Below are positions 60,609 through 64,000 of a stretch of 64,000 bases of DNA, in pieces; positions within the stretch are counted from its first letter, which is position 1, and each line of letters begins with the position of its first letter. The DNA is taken from NCBI RefSeq assembly GCF_023746615.1, contig NZ_CP082276.1, positions 806,001 through 870,000 on the forward strand, in the 5' to 3' direction. The stretch comes from Grimontia kaedaensis (GTDB taxonomy: Bacteria > Pseudomonadota > Gammaproteobacteria > Enterobacterales > Vibrionaceae). The notes below the pieces were generated by a model, which was not told the origin of the DNA, did not search any database, and saw only the letters and a list, made by a program, of their open reading frames with translations. Made by a program: the position numbers and the translations under genes.

Positions 60609-61448
60609 TTACATGTTTTTTTGCGTTCTGTTGGCTGCACTGACGCTCGCCAAAGCTAGTTCTGGGTGAATCTTCGTTGACTCACCTGATATCTCTACCT
60701 CAATCGGAGCTGATACCATTAGCTCAGCGATCTCTCGTCTCATATTTGGTGTAAAGGCTTGGTCTGAGTGAATCACAAATCGCTTCACGCCTTTGTCCAC
60801 CAGACTGTTGCAGAGAATAGATAAGCCTGACCCTACGCCACCCAAAGTTGTGACGGCGTAACCTTCAGACTGTAACATCAGCGCTTTTAGGTAAAAGCGA
60901 TAACTTTGATCTCTGCTCACGCTGACAATCCAGCATTTGTCTTTGCCTTTTGCTTTCTTGTTCATATGCAAGCAGTGAACAAGCACGTTGTTCAGCTCCG
61001 CCCGCCAAATCTGTGAACACAGCGCCCCGGCTTCAGAGGATTGTTTATCAAACCAATCGGTTAACGGCTCAAACAATTTTGATTCAAGTACATGAATGGG
61101 ATAATTTTTGGTGAGTTCATAGAGGCGCGCTTCTAATGCCTTCAGATCAAAACTCATCACAAGGGCCTTCAAATTTTCCCATTCCGGTAAATTCTGGACA
61201 TTCTCAATATGCCCTGAATTTGTTCCCAGTAACTCTTTGACTTGGCTTACAGGTACACCTTTATTAAGCCAAGAGAGGATTTCCTGAATGTGCACAACAT
61301 CGTCTTCCGAGTAGAGACGATGACCTTTAGGTGTCCTCTGGGGAGTAATTAAGCCATAGCGACGTTGCCAGGCACGCAGGGTAACGGAATTCACCCCGGT
61401 GCGTTCTGACACTTCGCCTATGGACAGCAATTTTTCTTTAGAGGCCAT
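60609..61448 (-). CDS. MerR-family regulator with B12-binding-like C-terminus (LitR/CarH type)
   Basis: This 279-residue protein has an N-terminal MerR winged HTH (LSIGEVSERTGVNSVTLRAW, ~8-27, then RRYGLITPQRTPKGHRLYSE). The C-terminal half (~80-265) has the shape of a CarH/LitR cobalamin-binding region (WIVSVSRDQSYRFYLKALML, then EGYAVTTLGGVGSGLSIL). The usual His-containing EQH/DxHxxG ligand motif is replaced by RDQSYRFY, so binding of B12 is doubtful. Its place directly before phrB fits the light-response regulators of vibrios. It overlaps the upstream gene by 11 bp. It may bind the TGTACA elements upstream. Confidence 0.85.
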   Translation of the reverse strand: MASKEKLLSIGEVSERTGVNSVTLRAWQRRYGLITPQRTPKGHRLYSEDDVVHIQEILSWLNKGVPVSQVKELLGTNSGHIENVQNLPEWENLKALVMSFDLKALEARLYELTKNYPIHVLESKLFEPLTDWFDKQSSEAGALCSQIWRAELNNVLVHCLHMNKKAKGKDKCWIVSVSRDQSYRFYLKALMLQSEGYAVTTLGGVGSGLSILCNSLVDKGVKRFVIHSDQAFTPNMRREIAELMVSAPIEVEISGESTKIHPELALASVSAANRTQKNM

Positions 61449-62397
61449 AACGCAATCTCAGACTATCCGGATAAGGATGAAGGTAGCTTTGCTGTTGCAG
61501 ATAAGGATCCGGATTTTGGTTAAGGTGATGATTGATAAGCGTTAACGGTGCCAGGAGCGGCATAGTTCCTTTGCGGTAAGCATGGATTAAGTCCGCGAGT
61601 TCCGCTTTCTGTTGCTTATCGAGTGCGCGCTTGAAGTAACCTTGAAGGTGCATCAACACGTTGGTGTTATTTTTGCGGGTAGCACGTTTGGCAATGGCCT
61701 GCATGAAACGGATGCGGTACTCAACGAAGAACTCGTCGATATCGTGATTTGCAATGTCAGCAACAAACTTTCCGAGTTCCTTGTACTCAGCTGGGCAATG
61801 TGCCATCAAAACAAGCTTGTAACGAGAGTGGAATTCTACGATCGCACGTCGGCTGATGCCTTTTGCCATCGAATCGTAGAAGTCACGTAATGCAAACACA
61901 CGAAAAACAAAATTCTCTTTGAGCACGGGATCATTGAGTCGACCATCCTCTTCAATCGGCAGCCAAGGCATGCGCTCCATCAGTTGCTGCGTGTAGAGAC
62001 CAACACCAACCTTCTCCGAAGCCACATATCCGCTTTCACGGTAAACCTTCACTCGTTCCATGCCGCAGGTTGGAGACTTTGCACACACCACATAACCGCA
62101 AAGTTCCATGCCAGCTAGGTGCTCCGCCTTCTTCTTGCTGAACTCGACCATTTTTTCGGTATGATCTGCTTCAGCATCTTTAGTCTCAACCAATCGCACG
62201 CCAATTGACTCTCCACGGTCAAGCAGGCGGATGGTGGGGCGTGGAACAGGTAATCCGATGCCCACTTCCGGGCAAACGGGCACAAACTCTACGAACGGCT
62301 CAAGCTCTGTCGCCACGAAATAGCTGCGTTTGTGTCCACTGTCAAAGCGAACTTTGTCGCCAATTACGCATGCGCTAACGCCAAGTTTAATAGCCAT
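61438..62397 (-). CDS. DUF523/DUF1722 (YbgA-like) fusion protein
   Basis: This 319-residue protein combines an N-terminal DUF523 domain (GVSACVIGDKVRFDSGHKRS, ~5-24, then PVCPEVGIGLPVPRPTIRL; CGYVVCAKSPTCGMERVKVY with conserved Cys) with a C-terminal DUF1722/YbgA domain (~205-305, RYKLVLMAHCPAEYKELGKF). It is often next to photolyase genes, including in E. coli where ybgA precedes phrB. ATG at 62395-62397 follows AAGGAG; a longer frame to 62487 would cross the operator. First gene of the eleven-gene operon. Confidence 0.88.
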   Translation of the reverse strand: MAIKLGVSACVIGDKVRFDSGHKRSYFVATELEPFVEFVPVCPEVGIGLPVPRPTIRLLDRGESIGVRLVETKDAEADHTEKMVEFSKKKAEHLAGMELCGYVVCAKSPTCGMERVKVYRESGYVASEKVGVGLYTQQLMERMPWLPIEEDGRLNDPVLKENFVFRVFALRDFYDSMAKGISRRAIVEFHSRYKLVLMAHCPAEYKELGKFVADIANHDIDEFFVEYRIRFMQAIAKRATRKNNTNVLMHLQGYFKRALDKQQKAELADLIHAYRKGTMPLLAPLTLINHHLNQNPDPYLQQQSYLHPYPDSLRLRYGL

Positions 62398-62411
62398 GAT
62401 GCTGCTCCTTG

Positions 62412-62487
62412 TTGTACAGGTTTTTTTATTTGTACAACTTAAGCATATGAAAGGATCACTCTTGTACAAATATTTTTTCATGTACAA
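62412..62487. promoter_or_regulatory. Operator with four TGTACA elements (two pairs, 18-bp spacing)
   Basis: TGTACA palindromes start at 62413, 62431, 62463 and 62481. The first two and the last two are each 18 bp apart, and the pairs are offset by 50 bp. Three of four read TTGTACA and three read TGTACAA. The array lies just upstream of the operon's first start codon and is the likely target of the MerR/LitR-like regulator. Confidence 0.7.
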
Positions 62488-62510
62488 GGTAATAAATTAG
62501 CGTAGTGTAT

Positions 62511-62544
62511 AAAAAAACGCCCCTTCCAAGCCAGAAGAGGCGCT
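62511..62544 (-). terminator. Terminator of the sbmA-like gene
   Basis: Read on the minus strand: an 8-bp stem with a G-U pair (GCGCCTCTT with AAGGGGCG) followed by TTTTTTT. Confidence 0.75.
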
Positions 62545-62565
62545 TATAAAACGTGGCTTTGGCGC

Positions 62566-63570
62566 TTAATCAGTCGCAGCGGACTGCTCTGCCTCAATGG
62601 CCAAATCAATTTGTTCCTCGAAGCCTTTTAAACGCTTGTAGATGGACATCAACTCAACAATGGTTGACCAAGAATTCACAAGGAACTGAAAAGAATCTTC
62701 AACCTTGCCAAATGCACGGATGATTTGCTGAAGCACACCTAAAGTGACAGCACCTGAGACAATGGTAGGTCCCAATGCAATGTATGGCACTATGACGGTA
62801 CCCTGCAGATACGACCACTTGGCGATATCAAAATACAAGTAGTGGCGATACAGGTTGAAGTAGTTACGTCGAACATTAAGGAAGAGTTCTTTTAGCGTTT
62901 CTGGCTCTGCGCGATCTTCATGGTCTTCACCGTACACCAATTCTTTGCGATAAGCCGCTTCGACTTTTTGATTCTTAAACTCTAACCCAGGCAGTTTTAT
63001 ACCCACAATAGCCAGAAGCACAGTGCCAAACAACGCCGACAGAATTGCGATATAAACCAGTGAACGTGAGACTTCGCCAATCCACGGTAGTTCTGTGATG
63101 TTTTCACTTAGCACCCAGAGAATAGGAAGAAATGCAAAAAGCGTCATGATAGAGCGCATAAAGCTGACGCCCAGAGACTCAACAATACGGGCAAAACGCA
63201 TAGTGTCTTCCTGAATACGCTGAGAAGCACCTTCGATATGGCGAATTTTGCTCCAATGAGAGACATAGTAATCGTTCATTGCGGTTCGCCATCTGAACAC
63301 ATAGTGGCGGATAAAGAATTCCAGGATTACGGCAACCACAATATAGATGGTTGCGATAGTCAGAAAATCGAGGCAAGAAGCAAGGAACTCATTGAACTCA
63401 ACCGTATTTGGCTCTGCGAGCGCTTTTTGGATCAAGTTGTAAAAGGAGCCGAACCATTCATTTATCTGTACATCCAGTTCCACTTTGTACCAGGTCACGT
63501 AGAGAATGAGTGCGGAGCCTAATATCGACCAGTGAAACCAGCGTTTATCCAGAAAAAAAGATTTAAACAT
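62566..63570 (-). CDS. sbmA: SbmA/BacA-family peptide transporter, short form
   Basis: This 334-residue inner-membrane protein closely follows SbmA: HYVFRWRTAMNDYYVSHWSK (~88-107), RHIEGASQRIQEDTMRFAR, VGIKLPGLEFKNQKVEAAYR (~197-216) and a C-terminal SWSTIVELMSIYKRLKGFE. Compared with E. coli SbmA (406 residues, from memory) about 70 residues are absent after the first six, so the N-terminal helix region is missing. SbmA-type proteins import peptides and peptide antibiotics. The start is kept at 63570 because the MFKSFF beginning is shared. Confidence 0.85.
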   Translation of the reverse strand: MFKSFFLDKRWFHWSILGSALILYVTWYKVELDVQINEWFGSFYNLIQKALAEPNTVEFNEFLASCLDFLTIATIYIVVAVILEFFIRHYVFRWRTAMNDYYVSHWSKIRHIEGASQRIQEDTMRFARIVESLGVSFMRSIMTLFAFLPILWVLSENITELPWIGEVSRSLVYIAILSALFGTVLLAIVGIKLPGLEFKNQKVEAAYRKELVYGEDHEDRAEPETLKELFLNVRRNYFNLYRHYLYFDIAKWSYLQGTVIVPYIALGPTIVSGAVTLGVLQQIIRAFGKVEDSFQFLVNSWSTIVELMSIYKRLKGFEEQIDLAIEAEQSAATD

Positions 63571-63819
63571 AAGAACACTTCCTAAAACTCTGTGTGACTC
63601 TTTGAGTGCCTAAACACTAAAGAGTTTCTCTCCCCTCGACCTAATCTGTCAGAGGTCAATAAAATGAACGTCTTTCCAAGCAGAATATTTCAAGTCTAGT
63701 CATTAGTTTGCTAATTTACGAAAAGATAAGAAATTGATCTAATTGATTATTCTATCACTTCAAAGGAAATTTATTGATTGAGTTCACACCTTGCCAAATT
63801 GTGTGATCTAAGTGGACAA

Positions 63820-63842
63820 ATTGCGGCCGTTCAGACCGCAAT
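63820..63842 (-). terminator. Possible weak terminator of the EAL gene
   Basis: A 7-bp stem ATTGCGG/CCGCAAT followed on the minus strand by only a short T run. Confidence 0.45.
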
Positions 63843-63854
63843 CAGGAGAGGTTA

Positions 63855-64000
63855 TTAAAGCGCCATGTTTTGAGTGCCAATAAGGTCATCGCTATCAACA
63901 AGCTTGCGGAACACCTCAAAAGGTACTGGATCTCCGAAATAGGAACCTTGCAACATCTCAACGCCCGACTTGATGAGATAGTCTGCTTGCACTTTGGTTT
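63855..64000 (-). CDS. EAL-domain c-di-GMP phosphodiesterase, C-terminal end (partial)
   Basis: The last 48 codons of a gene cut by the window edge. VQADYLIKSGVEMLQGSYFG and then DPVPFEVF is the characteristic end of an EAL domain (the LQGYYFGKP motif). The stop codon is at 63855-63857. Catalytic residues lie outside the window, so activity cannot be judged. Confidence 0.82.
   Translation of the reverse strand, partial: TKVQADYLIKSGVEMLQGSYFGDPVPFEVFRKLVDSDDLIGTQNMAL

Noticed and set aside
1..64000. CRISPR arrays, rRNA and tRNA genes
   Set aside because: No regularly spaced repeats and no tRNA- or rRNA-like conserved segments were seen on reading; small RNAs cannot be excluded.

Overview
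The window looks like marine gammaproteobacterial DNA, most likely Vibrionaceae. The evidence is the tonB1-exbB1-exbD1-hutBCD cluster divergent from hutWXZ, a YciH/AGCS/PatZ-type gene set, and a light/stress operon of photolyase plus Cfa-like genes. Species cannot be fixed from the sequence. The strongest structural signal is that the window spans a chromosome terminus. A 28-bp dif site lies at 35144-35171, seven perfect matS sites (GTGACRNYGTCAC) are present with five of them in the first 3.25 kb, and the KOPS-like octamers (GGGNAGGG) all point toward dif from both sides.

Layout. 1-4.1 kb: LysR regulator, chromate transporter, Gfo/Idh/MocA oxidoreductase. 4.1-15.6 kb: haem acquisition (ABC importer HutBCD, TonB/ExbB/ExbD, cytoplasmic HutWXZ, TonB-dependent receptor) followed by an ABC exporter. 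15.6-27.3 kb: a mosaic locus. A broken second copy of the hutZ-receptor-ABC-GH1 segment surrounds about 8.1 kb of unrelated cargo. The cargo holds a LuxR-type regulator, an RND exporter, a NadR-like P-loop protein, an AvrD-like/hot-dog protein, a LolA-like protein, an outer-membrane barrel and a broken DctB-like sensor. I read it as a candidate small-molecule or lipid signal production and export system. 27.3-34.4 kb: mostly small genes (zinc ribbons, cupin, OmpA lipoprotein, ACT protein, delta carbonic anhydrase), with two LexA-type boxes upstream of small uncharacterised genes.

34.6-36.4 kb: the dif region, with a DUF3653-like phage-type protein and a RES/Xre toxin-antitoxin pair. 36.7-51.2 kb: LysR, Lrp and a PLP enzyme; an AGCS symporter; YciH; a DUF3319-like gene and a 34-codon relative; an orphan tyrosine recombinase; Ddl; a SPOR lipoprotein; a PatZ-type acetyltransferase; Dabb; LysR. 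51.4-53.1 kb: OLD-family nuclease.

53.1-62.5 kb: an eleven-gene minus-strand operon (DUF523/DUF1722, MerR/LitR-like regulator, photolyase, NTF2-like, SDR, FAD oxidoreductase, DUF1365, Cfa-like methyltransferase, DUF2878, chalcone-isomerase-like, DUF3833 lipoprotein). It is preceded by four TGTACA operator elements in two pairs with 18-bp spacing. The window ends with an SbmA-like transporter and the C-terminus of an EAL-domain protein. All assignments come from reading the sequence; no database search was run.
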